Positions 10,887 to 23,806 are shown, counted from the stretch's first letter. The stretch is 64,000 nt of DNA from Phoronis australis (GCA_002633005.1 NMRA01000029.1:573119-637118); one strand, 5' to 3'. Notes: generated by a model from the sequence alone, not told the origin. Made by a program: numbers and translations.

Positions 10887-13800
10887 ATGTCGGTCTACGT
10901 GTTGGCGTTGGGAACTTTGCTCCTGCCGCAAATATTTGGTGTTGAAATTTTCGAACCAAATGTTTCTTTGGTTATCGACAACGCACTCTTCAAGCCGGAC
11001 ACTTGGTCAGAGGGACCAATGTTCAATAAGGAAGGAACTTTATACATAACTGCTTCACATCACAATCTCCAAGCCACGGCATGTGATATCTACCGTGTGG
11101 ATTTAGAACGGAAAAAGGTTGGTACATTATCACGTGCAGGAATTTCTGTTTTAAACAATTCATGTACGTGTGAACAGTAGGCCTACCATTTTCTACAAAA
11201 ACGAGTTTTAATACGTAGAAAGATAGTGATGTTTGAAAATTACTACAACTTAATATGAATTTGAGTTCTTAACATCAATTCAACTTCGGTGTCCGTTTTG
11301 CTGGTTGAAATTTTGTAGATAAAATATATAACAACACTGTCCAAAATGAACTAAACGTTTTAGAGACAACATGTATTGAACAAATCTAAAAGGACATTGT
11401 CGGTTTTACGACCGAAAACGCATTTTGAAGATTATCGCATGCGATAGACTTCTTGAAGTTATAGCTTTGACCAGAGCTGTAAAAGAACAGAATCTGTGGA
11501 GTTTTTGTAGTTTTATTACAAATCATCAATTATCGACTTTGGGCGTCATATTTTCTGTGAAATGAAGGTCGCTGTCATTACGCTTACAATACAATGATGT
11601 TTGAAAGGAGGGATTTGGCTCAGTGAAAGAAAATCGTTGCCCCCTCGAAAGTTATGGCGACTGACGAGTGAGCGCCCTGAACGTAGGACCCAGATAGAGA
11701 AATCTAAATACGGCACTGCAAAGCAGGGGTGCCAAGCCGTCCAGAAATTCCAGAGTGAAATATATTGTTGCATCTACTTTTTTCTCAGCTCTCAAGTGTT
11801 GCTCAACCCATTATCAAGTCAGTTGGCGGGAACTCAAATGGCGGACAGTGCGACCAAGATGGCAACCTATGGGTGACAGATCTCAGGCACGCTCTGCTCA
11901 AAGTGACCCCTGACGGAAAGTATACACAAATTGCACGAAAAGATTCCAAAAATCAACCTCTGCAGGGATTTAACGACGGGACGTTTGACTTCACCGGAAA
12001 CATGTGGATGACGGCACCGGTGAACGATATAGCCCCCGCAGCGTACAAGAATGGACTGTCGCCGGAAGAGAGAGTCAATGGATCCCTATATTGCTATAAC
12101 AGGTAAAACGTGTGCCTAGTTTAAGTTTTAACAGTTAGACGAAATCATTACCGCGATAACCAGCAAAAAATTTGAAAACATTTCAAATTCCCAAAATATT
12201 TTAGGTCAACTACGCTCATGCAAAGACCATATACATGTAAACAATTACCCTTTTCGTGTTGCACGGGAGAGTCCGTTTGTTGTTCTGCGCCTTTGAATGG
12301 CAGGTTTGGGTAGACCAGGATACATATGTATGGCGCCATTCACGGATTCGTCACGTTACTACCGGGCTTCGTTTTGTCCAAAGACTGTAAGGCCGGTCGT
12401 AGCTTATTAAAGGAGGATGCCACCCGATTTAATTAGTCTTTTTTGCCGTCTTAATCGGTCTATATCCACATCGCCTCGCATACAGTCGATTTTACCTTGC
12501 CAAGAGGTGTCGCGTTAACCTGTGAGGAAAGTGAGAAAGGACGTTAGCGACGTCAGTGGTTCATATGCAGAGTGAATGCCGCTATGTTGCAGTGCACGGT
12601 TTCCGCTTGTCCGAACTAAGCAGTTGCGAGGAAAGCGGTAATATCGTTTTGTTTTTTTATTTCCTCGAGAGTCGAATGCCGGCTTACCAAATAACTCCAT
12701 AAGTTCCGTTGTCTGAGCTTGTTCACCGCGCCTCTCTAGGATTTCTTCATCACTGTATTCCTGTTCGAATTGATAGGCATGTAAAACTTTACGATCCATC
12801 TGCGAAGTCGGCACTGATGAGCTCTAGCTCGTCCAAAGTCGGAATTGCGAGTTGCCATGTTGGCGTTTGCTACTGAGCGTTCTGTTTCAAAATGAATTAT
12901 TCTCACCCTAACCAATACTTATCTGTAACTGAAACAAAGTCTGTCTCATTAGATAGGAAATTTGTAATGCCTTTGGAGTGTTCGTGACTGCAAGTGATTT
13001 GATAAGCCAGCTATGAATAAATCCCTGCGTTACCGGCTTTAGGCGCAATAAAGACTAATTGACGGGACACCTAGGCCGTGTGAGCTCATGCTAATTTAGT
13101 GTTTGCTGGCAGAAACTGTTGTGAAACAACTCGATTTCCATCCCACGGCCAGATGTTAGGGGAATCTTTATTTACATTTACATTACTCAAATAATGATTG
13201 ACAATGTACAATTTCTGCCCGGACGGTGCTGTGGCAGAAGCGGAACCCGGCTGAAATCGCGGCCCCAGACGCCGAGTAAGTAGATTGGCAGTTTCGTGGC
13301 TAATTCACCAACATAATCACGTGCACATTACTTTGGCTCACAAGTATAATATTTTCTTGACTGGAAGTTTAGTTTCCACTGAACTTTGGCTGGTTTCTGT
13401 TCGTGATGTCTGATCAGCTTCCGAGCCACTGGCCGGGATAACGCTGCCAGTCAATCCGGCCGGCCGCGACGGGCTTGATCGGGCTCCGAGCCACTGGCCA
13501 GGATAGCAAGCGTTTTGTGATTAGAACTAAAAAAAATTACAAGTCTAAACAACACAGATCTATGTTCTCCTGTCTGTATCTCACGGAAAATACTTCGAAA
13601 TTATCTCCGAACAGACCCCAAACTCCTNGCAAGCGTTTTGTGATTAGAACTAAAAAAATTACAAGTCTAAACAACACAGATCTATGTTCTCCTGTCTGTA
13701 TCTCACGGAAAATACTTCGAAATTATCTCCGAACAGACCCCAAACTCCTGCTACGGACATTGGCCTGCCGCCGCGAACTTTGTAGCCTACGGTGTGTCCA

Positions 13801-16800
13801 AATACCAATAAATCTGTAAGAGCGAAATAAAACAACACGTTTTTATAAGAACTCGGTGTACTTTTAAGGGTTTTAATCGAAGTTTGATGATTTATTGGTG
13901 TTAAACGATGACTTCAAGCGATAAGCTGACACCAGTAACCCGTGTTGTGAACTTCTGAAGAGACTGCGTGTGAAACCGACAATTTCAACACCTCCGTCTG
14001 CCGTCAGGTGTCATGTAACGCAATCGTACGTGTCGTTAAGGAGTAGAGCTACTCGATCTGAATTGATACAAATTAGGTTGTTTTTGGGTGGCATGCTCCT
14101 TTAAAACCGAAGTTGCCACCGTTTTAGCTACGATCAGACTTACGACCTTTGATAAAACGGGAACCTGGACATTTTTCCTGTCGGTGATGTGATCATACAC
14201 GTGCAAGAGCGAATCTAGTCACGGTTTGACACTGAGGACTGATTGTACAGTCACCAATTCGAATACCGCCCACTCTGTCGTCATCCCCTTACACCAAAAC
14301 TGTTCGAGCAATTCATTGATAATATTTAATTAAAAATACTCTTTCCACATCTTTTTAGTTAAAAGCTTCATCAAACTGGTCTTAAAGCACGTTAGTTCTG
14401 TCGAAACGTAAGCCCAAATAATGCTTTTTCAAAATAACTCCAAATATTTTCAAACTTAACAGAGTTTAATATGATTTTTTAGCTTAATTCTTATTTTTGG
14501 TTGTCCACCACCACCTAAAATGTCTGCCGTAGTAAGTGACACTTGACTTATGCATTATAGGTACTCAATCAACTACCACCATATGTACTGAGGTTTCCGC
14601 AGAAACTCTATTCACTTTAAAAAAAAGAAAGAAATAATAGAAAATAAAGCAAACACAAAGACGGTTAAAACTTACGAAATGTTCATATTTTAGTGAATGT
14701 GAAGAAAAGAGTATCTTTAAAATTGCAGACGGGAGTGGGTTGACAGCCATTTTGCACCCCCACCCCTCGACCCTTTTCCTCGATCAATTTTTGTCTTGCG
14801 ATTATAATTTTCAGACGCAGGCGAGTCTTGGCATACCTTCTAAACTAGCGTGCACTATTTTGTAGGGCAAAGGGCGACATAATAAAGCTAGACACCGGAT
14901 ATCATTATTGTAATGGTATAGCTGTTCAACATTCAAAAGGCGGAGAACCTGTTCTCGTATTGGTAGCGGAAACGTTCACACGAAAAATGTGGGCTTTCGA
15001 TATCGTCGGACCATGTCAAGTGCGAAACAAAAGAGTGTGGGGAACCTCACGTGGTAAGTGTGGGGAACCTCACGTGGTAAGTGTGGGGAACCTCACGTGG
15101 TAAGATTCCAGTTTTCACATGGTGTGGCAGTTTTTCTGTTCTGAGTAATGAAAACAACGATTAACCAGCAATAATTATTGACTTGGGTGACTGCGCGAAT
15201 TGTCACGTCCCTTTTCCGAAGGTGGGTGGGCCGATGACATCATACCCATGTCACTTTTTCTTGAACATTGCGGTTGCACACCCCCCCCCCCAAGCCCTCA
15301 TTTATGAAAACATCCACTAGTGTGATGTCTCTGTAATTGACTACTGGGCAATTGTGGACATGTGCAATAAATGTGCTCGCATCTTCTATACATGTAACAT
15401 ATACTTTTGACACGGCCAAGGTCATAGATTAGGTACTTCTTGAATTTGCAGAGACTGGTGATTACTTTGGTGGATTTGACGGTGTAGAGTTTGACACAAA
15501 GGGAAACCTCCTTGTTACGCACTATGGCAAAGGCATGATCGAAGTGTTCAGCCCCGCGGGTGGCGAACCGGACACGATAATCAGACTACCAGATGGCGTG
15601 CAGAATATAACCAATCTTGCTTTCAAGCCCAATTCAACCGAGATCTATGTCACTGCATCGCCTGCCACGTTGTGGACATTCGACTGGAAGTATAAGGGCA
15701 GAGTTGAATACGTTCAATTGACCACTGATGGGTACGTAAGCACAATTGAATTCTATGTAACAAGAGCGGATACAGCTTTTTACGAAAGGTCAGTCTAAGA
15801 AAATCGATAGGTTCCTGAGTAAACATGTTATCTAAACCATTGTTTGGAGAACTACATAGTTGGGTAGTTCAATTTAATTTATTTTCAATACTTAGGCCTC
15901 CTGGCAACATTAGTGCAAGTGCGGAAGTAGCAAATACAAGCGCTTAAGTAACAAATTGGTTGACATAATACAGACTATTAAATTAACTATGCACAGTAAA
16001 AACTTGGTGAATGAAACGAGTTAAGTTCCAAACGTTGCAAGACCTCATCAGGTAAACGACGGGATCACCATCGAAGTTATTAATGTTACGACAAATACCA
16101 AACTTTCGGTGACTTCAAACAACGCGCACTTGATGAGAAAATTGAGGTCAGTACTGAGATGTACTTTCACCAGAGCCAGTCCCGGCAGCCGTTCTTTGAA
16201 CAATTTGGTTCCCCAGGTATAATTTTACGCGATGCAGACATAACTGGAAAATGCGGATCTTTCTGCTTCAGAGGAGCCCATAGGCAAAGTGCAAGCGATA
16301 AACAACGAAGTACAGACATTAATAAATATGTCTGCGTTGGCAAGCTCCAGACAGTCAATAAGATAATGCGGCTGCTCTTTCAGGTCAAATCATTTAGATG
16401 AGAGATTGGGCAAGTCGTCCTCCCAAAATTTCAGTTCCCCAACCAACTCTTTCAGCTCAGCATTGACTGTAAACGGTAATGGTCTGAATAGTTCGACGCC
16501 TATTTCTACTTATTATGTCTTTCAATAAATCTCTGGTCAAATTGAACTTTTAAAGGGATATTTTCGTTAAAAAAAATAATTTTACAAAAATGAGCAGTAG
16601 TGCGTTTCCGAACCCATTTGCTCCACCGCAGTAGCTTAACGATCTGCCGTTGAGTCAAATCCCACGTGTTAAGCAGCAGAGTATTTTAAGCGTATATCTA
16701 GCAGACATGGCGATTTGTAATAAAATCACAAAAACAACTAATAAAAGTTGTTGTTTTATAGCCTTGGTCAAACCTAATAATTTCAAGGAGTCTGTCTCAA

Positions 16801-17366
16801 AATTGCGTTTTGCGACCGTAAACCCGATAATGTTCTCTCAATTTGTCAAGACGTCATGTAGCCGCATTTCTGAAGTATCTTTCCTTTCCATACTTTCTAG
16901 CTGCATAATCGCCGTGCATAACATGGCCAAATTTCATTTAATATTGATATATAGGGTGACATATCGAAAACGCTGTAGCAGTTTTCTAAGAAATCATTTT
17001 TACGCAACTTTTTTATTTTTGTCTTAAAATTAAAGGTCCTAATTGGAACATTGTGAATAACAATTGCAAACAGCATTTTGTAGAACAACAAATAAAGCAG
17101 CTTAATGTGTGCGACAGTTTCATTTGAATCCGATTTGCCATTTCTGTGATAAGACGTTCAGAAATTAATCAAACTTTAATCGACATTTTTCTTCGATCTT
17201 GCACAACCTGAACGTGGAATTCTTTAATCCTTCCTAATACAGCGGACATTTTCAATTAACTATTTTCCAGGTCAACCAAGATGGCGGCGTACATGTCGAT
17301 TCTGTTTGTGACCATACTGCACTACATCTGAAGATTACTACGCCCACGGACTTTGCAGATGATTGA
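10887..17366 (+). CDS. Secreted DFPase-like calcium-dependent beta-propeller hydrolase (SMP-30/Drp35-like family), complete
   Basis: Five exons join in phase: 10887-11117, 11789-12102, 14866-15053, 15452-15735, 17271-17366 (1,113 nt, 370 residues). The ATG at 10887 is the first in frame; an in-frame TAA lies at 10812. Residues 1-18 form a hydrophobic signal peptide, so the protein is probably secreted. The fold family follows from SEGP near residue 42, GGQCDQDGNLW (95-105), GFND (137-140), NGIAV (198-202) and GGFDG (251-255). These carry the four calcium ligands known in squid DFPase: E42, N139, N198 and D254 here. The catalytic-pocket His of squid DFPase (H287) falls in TASPATLW and is absent. 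The ending (exon 5, TTPTDFADD) is less certain than the rest, as the alternative donor at 15731 would give another tail. Substrate unknown; the family hydrolyses phosphotriesters or lactones. The gene is about 55 residues longer than squid DFPase. Confidence 0.85.
13506..13749. repeat. About 121-bp duplication flanking a single N (13628)
   Basis: 13506-13627 and 13629-13749 are the same sequence apart from one A in a homopolymer, separated by one N. This looks like two overlapping contig ends that were abutted, not a biological repeat. Confidence 0.8.
13628..13628. other. Single-N contig join
   Basis: One N between two copies of the same 121-bp sequence. Comparable single Ns are at 23267 and 27235. 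Confidence 0.8.
15035..15103 (+). repeat. 23-bp unit in three perfect tandem copies across the exon 3 splice donor
   Basis: Copies at 15035-15057, 15058-15080 and 15081-15103 each contain the last exon bases and a usable donor: GTAAGTG at 15054, GTAAGTG at 15077, GTAAGAT at 15100. Only the first donor keeps frame with exon 4. The others add 23 or 46 nt and run into a stop in exon 4 or at its junction. Confidence 0.95.
16100..16490 (-). pseudogene. Decayed hAT-family transposase, C-terminal dimerisation region
   Basis: The minus strand reads FRPLPFTVNAELKEL, then ANADIFINVCTSFFIACTLP, SSEAERSASFS and ERLPGLALVKVH, with stops and frame breaks. The order (a C-terminal 'T-L-P-x-x-x-x-E-x-E-R-S-F-S' block, then 'R-L-x-G-L-A-L-x-x-x-H') is that of the hAT dimerisation domain. 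It sits antisense in intron 4 of the DFPase-like gene and is not functional. Confidence 0.6.
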
Positions 17367-17621
17367 ACTGCAGATTTTTGGATGTTTATAATAGACATTC
17401 TTTCCTCACAGCAGGAACTCTTTCATGTGATTTACGTTTTAAGCATTTGAAGATATTGAAAAAAGAACTTAGTAAACTTCTTTAAATTTTCAAAACTAGC
17501 TAAATTAGTCATGGAAGCTTTTTTCAATGTTCTGCTCAAAATGTATGCTGGGTTTATTTGTAGTCTTGATATGGTTTGCATAAATTGTTGTCTTGCACGT
17601 TTCTGCTGTATTTATCACTGA

Positions 17622-17627
17622 AATAAA
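17622..17627 (+). terminator. Polyadenylation signal AATAAA of the DFPase-like gene
   Basis: AATAAA lies 256 bp after the stop codon, in the right orientation. No other AATAAA was noticed between the stop and this site. Confidence 0.55.
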
Positions 17628-17779
17628 TGGTTTGCTGTACTCCATTCTTATAGTCCGGGAGCCAAATGCTGTTTTTTTTTACTTAACCTGGATTTGCCGG
17701 ATAAAGTTTTTTTCTTTGCTGTTTCATGTAGCCTAGGCATAGTTAATCATAAGTCAGGAATGTGACCGTTCCCAACCCT

Positions 17780-18650
17780 TGAACATTTTTTAAAGTATGC
17801 AAATTGAGGCCGTCATTATGCAAAATTCTGTTTTTGCTTATAATTTCCTTACCAAGCACTGCAGCCAGATAATTTAGTAGACGTTTTTACCCATGTTTTC
17901 ATGGTCAACGAATTTAATAGTGAAAGTTTTTGGGTGGATACATCGTCAATCTGCATAATTTATGCAAATTAAGGCCTCCATTATTCGTTCTAATAGCTAT
18001 GGTACCAATCATTACAGGTGAATTATCATATTTGCACCTATGTTTTTATGGTCAGTTAGTTTAATGAAATCAGTTTGCATGTTCTTATATGATAAATTTG
18101 CATTATTAATTCAAATTAAGGCCACCATTATTCAAAATTATTTGTTGCTTAAAGCGCCCTTACCAAGCACTGCAGACAGGTTATTTTAATGTTTTCACTC
18201 ATGCTTCCATGGTCAGTGAATTTAATGGACCTCGTTTGTTGGTGGATACATTGTGAATTAATGTATGCATAATATATGCAAGTTAAGGCTGTCATTATTC
18301 AAAATTCTACTTTTGCTTATACCTGAAGTACCAGGCACCCCAAGTAAACTATTTTAACATCTTTACCCATGTTTTCTATGAAATCAGTTTGCAAGTTGTT
18401 TCATGATGAATTTTCATATTTGATACAAATAATGGACACCACTATTCCAAATACCGTTTCTGCTCTTAATTTCCCTACAGGCGATACATGTAGATTATTT
18501 TCGAATTTATGTTATTGATAATTTGCACAAATTACTGGTGCCATATTCAAAATTCTACTTGTGCTTATAACTGCTACATCAGACACTAGAGGTTAGTTAT
18601 AAATATTTGCACCCATGTTTCAGTGGTCAATGAATTTAACGAAATCTGTT
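17780..18650 (+). repeat. Diverged tandem satellite, about five units of 150-250 bp
   Basis: Units share CAAATTAAGGCC-x-CATTATTC, TTACCAAGCACTGCAG and ACCCATGTTTTCATGGTCA blocks. The last block appears near 17890, 18040, 18200, 18365 and 18611. Unit lengths vary and copies are well diverged, so the array is old. No coding potential. Confidence 0.65.
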
Positions 18651-21600
18651 TGCAGGTTGCAGCATGATAAATTTGCAGAATCTCCTTTTTGATGAAGTAA
18701 AAAAATAGTTTGTGATGTGTGTTCTGCAGTTTGAGACCATAATTCCAAAAAGATATTGCCTATAGCCCTGCGCTCCCACAGACCATAGAAAAAAACGCAA
18801 ATTAGTTTAATAACTTGGGTGAATGCTGGAATGGGGCTCGGAGCGATCAGTTTATAGGGACCACATTGATGAGGTACGAATACAGCAATGAGGGAATAGT
18901 AGCGAATTGCCATCAAATAAGAGAATCTTAAGCTTTGGGCACAAGTTGCCATTTGTCCTACAAGATTGAAACAGATCTTGGAGAGATGGAGAGCGGTAAC
19001 GTTAGATCCTGTGCTAAAACTTATCACACAGAAGAAAGTAAGGCACGTCTTGATGCACATGCCCGGAATATTGCACGAATCTGTCAAAAGTAGATACCAG
19101 CATCGATCAATTGGATAGCAATGTCCATCCCAAAGACGTAGTGGTGAACATCAGCAGTGACAGTATTGTTTATTCACCTAGCCAGGGTTTGTTTTGTTTA
19201 TGAAATTTGCAGTGTAGCCACCAGGTGTCTCCTCTTCTTGTAGTGTGTCTTGTGTGGCCCTATATTTTCATTGAGCTATTGTCTTTAAACCATTGTTATG
19301 GAGATGTACTCAAATTGACCATGGGTGTGGTGCACAGCAGCTGCATTAATTTTCTGACAATCTTGTGAGATAGATGTTGGGTTTGGCAGCCACAGGGCTT
19401 CACATTCTGTAAGTTGAAATTTTGTTATTTTGTTTTCTCTTATACTGTGTAAAGTCAGTAACTAGAATTTGGTCAGTGAGTTGCTTACTTAGTTTAGTCT
19501 CTAATTGACTTAATTGCTAGTGTAGCTAATGTTTATAGGTTTTGCTATTTAGCTATTGTGGAATGTTATCCTGCATGCAGAGTCAGTTTGGTAGATTTTG
19601 ATATCTCGTTGGTTGTAGTTTCGTCAGTTGTTTTTTCAGTAAACGTATATATGTGACACAGAACCAAGGTGTTTTCTTTAATCCAGGTTGCCCGGCCTGT
19701 GGTGTCTTCACAGGATTGCTACTTCAACAGTTAACGTACATGAAACAATAAGCATGGGGTAGGCAGTGTTATCAAACTTCGAGAAAGGCTGCTAATACGT
19801 TAGGAACACAATTAGGTAATCACTGATGAAGATCCTTGTCCCTTAATATAGTACAAGGACATCGGGAGATCGAGACATCCCATGAAGAAGCTAGCTCCAT
19901 TATTGTCCAACAGGACGTGAAATGTGCATATGAACTTAACAAGTTTTAGGTTGTTTCGGATAATAAAAAGGTATTTGTCCTTCGGTGTGCATTACTACGC
20001 AATCATATAGTATGAATAACGCTCTTTTCTGAGCATCTTGAACTCCAAAACGTGGCCGATGGGATCTGGGATAAGACAGCGAGCACGAAGTCAAGGGTAT
20101 TTACGAGAAGTTTGGGCTGGTTGCCACAACTACAATCAGGGGAGTGCGTGAGTTCATAGCAATGGAGGGGACCGTTAGAGTAGATAACCTACCAAATGCT
20201 CTGCGACGGTACACCTCTCCACTAGACTTTTTCTTGCCTTAAAGATGAATGTGAGCGAGGATTCAGCGAAATGAGTCGGATTGTAACAGGCGCTCGCTCT
20301 TAGAAACCATCTTCAGCTTGTTGTTTGGCAAGGTCAGTGGTTCCCCGCTTTCCATGTTCGACTCACAACCTTACGCCGAAACTTGGATTCGACAACACAG
20401 AACTGCTGATAGTTCTCAGTCCAGATCATGTAACTTGGAAAAAGACAAGACTGCCGACAATAAAAGTTGTAGAGGATTCTGTAACAAACCGCTCTATCTT
20501 TGGACAGGTCACAAGTACCTGGTATTTTACCAACTTGAAAAATTAAATGAAAAATAAGAAAAGCTGCTACCAAGAAAGCCAGTCCCACTTGGAGTTAATG
20601 CATATAATATAATGGCACGCAAGTGCTTGGTGTTCACCTCATTAATAAAACGTCAGTGCTTGTGTAACATCGTTTTGTGTAATTAGTCTTTTAATTGTAC
20701 AGAGTAACGTATGTTCGCCGAGTTACGAAATTTTAAGTTAATATATTTCAAGATAAAGTAACAATTATGGTGTTATGCCATAGGCGGATAAAGGGGACCC
20801 GGAGTACTAAAAACACGACCAGCATATCGTTTCTGGGCGTTATTGTCCTATTCTCCTTTATAATGTGTTTGGGCTCCCTCTTCAGAGACCGATTGGAACG
20901 CGAGCACATCTCTGCCTTCGAATATGTCTGGTTTGGCTCCTTTTCTGTGATATCCCAGATCTGCCGCTGCAGACTCGTAGTAAATACCCACTCATAAGTC
21001 AAAAATAGGCCTATATGTTTGTGAGTCAGGTTTTTTGAGTTCAATGGACTTTTCAAATTAAGATCTCAAGGCGCGCTTTACCTCTAAGTTGACCACTACC
21101 TGCGACTGTCAAACAGAAGGCAGGGGAAGGCCACATCGGAATTTTCACGAGTAGTTAACTAGATCTAGTCTGTGAAGTTCAAGTATTTGTAATTCTCGAA
21201 GGCAAATGGTCAGAATCCTTAAGTCTCATATGGGTGAACATTAGCTCTTGTTTTGTGCACCGATTGTGACGACATTAGCGTTACATGAAGCTATGTCCAG
21301 TCAGCTTGATTAACTTGCAACGTTTTGGTGTCATCGATCACGCTCGTGACAGAGGTCACGTTTTTTTAAAGAAACATAGAGCGTTTTAAAACAGGCCAAA
21401 TTGCATGATTCAAAAAAATTGAAGTGGTTCCCTTCCACTGAAACTGAAGTCAAGCTGTTCACTAGGTATTTTTTACGGTTGCTTCGTAAAGATTTTGAAT
21501 TTATGTTGCTGTCAAAGCATTTTACTTTTAGTTTCAAAATTTTAAAAAGCTTAGGATGGTAATGTGGTCACGTGCTTCGCTTGTACTACATAGTGATATC

Positions 21601-22042
21601 TCGCGAATCCTTGCGTGTTTTGCGTTTTCGCGAGATTCTCACCTATAGGCCTACGGAACGCACGTCACGTATCACAGCAGTATTCCCAATGTATTCAAAG
21701 CATCTGTTGCACATTTCAAAAACAGTTTACAACATTTCAGTCATTCCCGGCTCAGACGGGTAGGAGACGGATTTTTGTAGTTTTCGATGGAGTGCATAAC
21801 CAACGAACTAACAGGAGGCGCTTTGAAGGAAAAATGTCCATCACCCACTGACTCGATTTCTGAGAACGAAATCAACTGAGTTACAAATGTAAACGCGCTT
21901 GTTGCGGCTGGGGAATAATTGAAACTTATACCAAAAGATGTCTCTACTGCAGTGTCGGGAGTGCTATGGTTGCTCCCTCAATAATGGTGGGTTTGGTTAC
22001 TTCCTAAATACAAAATTTTATTGGGTGTACTCGCAAGTACAT
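18651..22042. other. Gene-poor stretch; one weak membrane-protein exon candidate
   Basis: A minus-strand frame at 19087-18620 (155 codons) matches nothing I know and is not called. At 20767-20993 (+) an ATG frame has a basic start and one strong hydrophobic segment (SFLGVIVLFSFIMCLGSLF), like the first exon of a type II membrane protein, but no downstream exon was found. The rest holds no visible gene. Confidence 0.25.
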
Positions 22043-22046
22043 TTAA

Positions 22047-22392
22047 AGGGATGCTAAACCCGTTTCGTTTTTTTCAACCAATCCTCGTTCTGTCTCACGT
22101 TCATGCGCCACTTGGGTGATGAAAGGAGGATTCAGTTAAAGTCTTACTCGATGTGTATCATAATGGACAGTAATTGTTCTTGATGGGTGGTCTTTTCTAA
22201 CACTCGTAATTCGCCTAAACCGTAGGTCACGCTTGCTTGTTTAGCAGACTAATTGCAAGGAATGTTCAATATTTGCTCCAAACGTTTGAGGATTCACGAA
22301 GGTTACAGAGCGCTATTTTGTTTTAGAGAGCCTCACGGGGAAGTCGTTTTCAGTATCTATTATAACAGTCCAAATCCGGGTTTAGCATCCTA
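22047..22392. mobile_element. TTAA-flanked MITE, copy A (346 bp)
   Basis: The ends AGGGATGCTAAACCCG (22047-22062) and CGGGTTTAGCATCCTA (22377-22392) are inverted repeats, with TTAA outside both (22043-22046 and 22393-22396). There is no coding capacity. A second, diverged, opposite-orientation copy lies at about 28405-28670. Confidence 0.75.
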
Positions 22393-22926
22393 TTAACGAT
22401 GGCAAGCGTACTCGTATACCTGTAGACCATATCGACTTGTTGCTGTAATTAGCCAAATATCTACCAAACTATAGATTTTAAATCAGTAAAAGTTTACATT
22501 TCTGGAAGTGAAAGTTTTTATAATTTGATTTTTGACTTTATACGATTTTGATACTCCATGTCTTTTTAACAAAAATTAGCGAAAAGGCATTAGGTACAGC
22601 CATAGCAAAACAACGATGTCAATGACATGACAAAATTTCGTTCAGTATAAATGTTCAAGATGAGATCTCAAAAAAGCTTTTGCAGTTTTCTAAATTGTAA
22701 TTTCGTTTTCGTTTTATACAATCATAAAATCGTTATTTTTCATTGCCCCTCATGCACAAGTGGAAACTTTTTAAAACAAATCCCTAACAACTTCTTGGAG
22801 AAGAGTGTATAAAAATTCTATCTGAAAGTTTCATCTGAAACCGATCAGCCAGTTCTTTTACATGTATATGATGTGCCCAAGTTTTGCCAAAATTTGCCAT
22901 TTTTCGAGGATCCTAAATAACATTAA

Positions 22927-23806
22927 GGTAGGTGGATACACAAAAAAAATTAATTTTGACTGTTTTTTACATTTTCATATCATGCTAATCTTTAATTCTG
23001 GATTCACAGTATACTGAAGAAAAATAAAATCATTCTGAAAATCCAAAGTTGTTTTTTTAGCTATATTTGACCAAGCCTCAGTAAGTCATATGGCTCGAGT
23101 GCTCACCAGCTCAGTGATTGACAACTGGGGCGGAGCTTATATACAAGGACACTAGCTCTAATCTAACCCTGTCAACAAGCATTGCGTAACCGGGCAATCG
23201 AGAGTGATGTACCAGCTGATATTGGTGTTGTAGCAAGACCAAGAATAAAACAATTCTATTTTTGACNATCGATGACCGCTTAACTTCAAAGCCGTTTTTC
23301 TCGGCTCGTGATTTCAGGATAGTGACACGATTCTCGGGCCTATTTTTCCACAACACGTGGGTCAATTTTAACGAAAGTTGCAAATTTGAAATCCTCTTGG
23401 ACTGAAGTAAAATCGCGTGCCAGGGTTTTTTGATAAATGGACCAGATTTTTAGTTATTAGACGGAAAGTGACCAAATGACAAAAAGTGGCGTGCTTGCCC
23501 CAACTCACACACAAAAAATGCCACAAAATCAAGATCATAATGATTTTGTACATATATTTGGTATGGATAAGTAGAATATTGCGTAAGGAAATAGTTGATG
23601 ATGATCCCTGTGCATTTTGAAAAAAAATTCGAGGTAAAATTGGATTTGTTGAAAATTAAAAAATACGATTTTTTAAAAAAACGAACTACAAAAAAACATT
23701 TTTTTTCGATTTTTGTCACTTTCAGAGTCATGTCTAACTAGTTAAAACTCCCTTTTTGCTCATTTTAATTAGGAACCTGGAGATTTGATCAGTGTATACA
23801 CCTACC
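22927..23806. mobile_element. TTAA-flanked element of a different family (880 bp)
   Basis: The ends GGTAGGTGGATACAC (22927-22941) and GTGTATACACCTACC (23792-23806) are 15-bp inverted repeats with one mismatch. TTAA flanks both sides (22923-22926 and 23807-23810). The interior is AT-rich with long A and T runs and one N at 23267. No transposase seen. Confidence 0.75.

Larger units (their letters stand above)
12411..14100. mobile_element. TTAA-flanked inverted-repeat element in DFPase-like intron 2
   Basis: The ends AGGAGGATGCCACCC (12411-12425) and GGGTGGCATGCTCCT (14086-14100) are 15-bp inverted repeats with one mismatch. TTAA sits directly outside both (12407-12410 and 14101-14104). TTAA duplication is the signature of piggyBac and Kolobok transposons. 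A minus-strand frame at 12814-12515 has protein-like composition but no recognised transposase motif. True length is probably about 1.57 kb, because the interior contains an N-flanked duplication. Confidence 0.7.

Noticed and set aside
12515-12814. Minus-strand 99-codon frame inside the TTAA element
   Set aside because: Protein-like, but no transposase motif or start context could be supported. Mentioned only within the element.
15731-15732. Alternative exon 4 donor of the DFPase-like gene (after 15731)
   Set aside because: Joined to 17271 it gives a short basic tail ending in a stop after about 15 codons. The 15735 donor (GTAAGC) gives a longer, more natural reading.
18620-19087. 155-codon minus-strand frame
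   Set aside because: No recognisable motif or splice context; borders an old satellite array.
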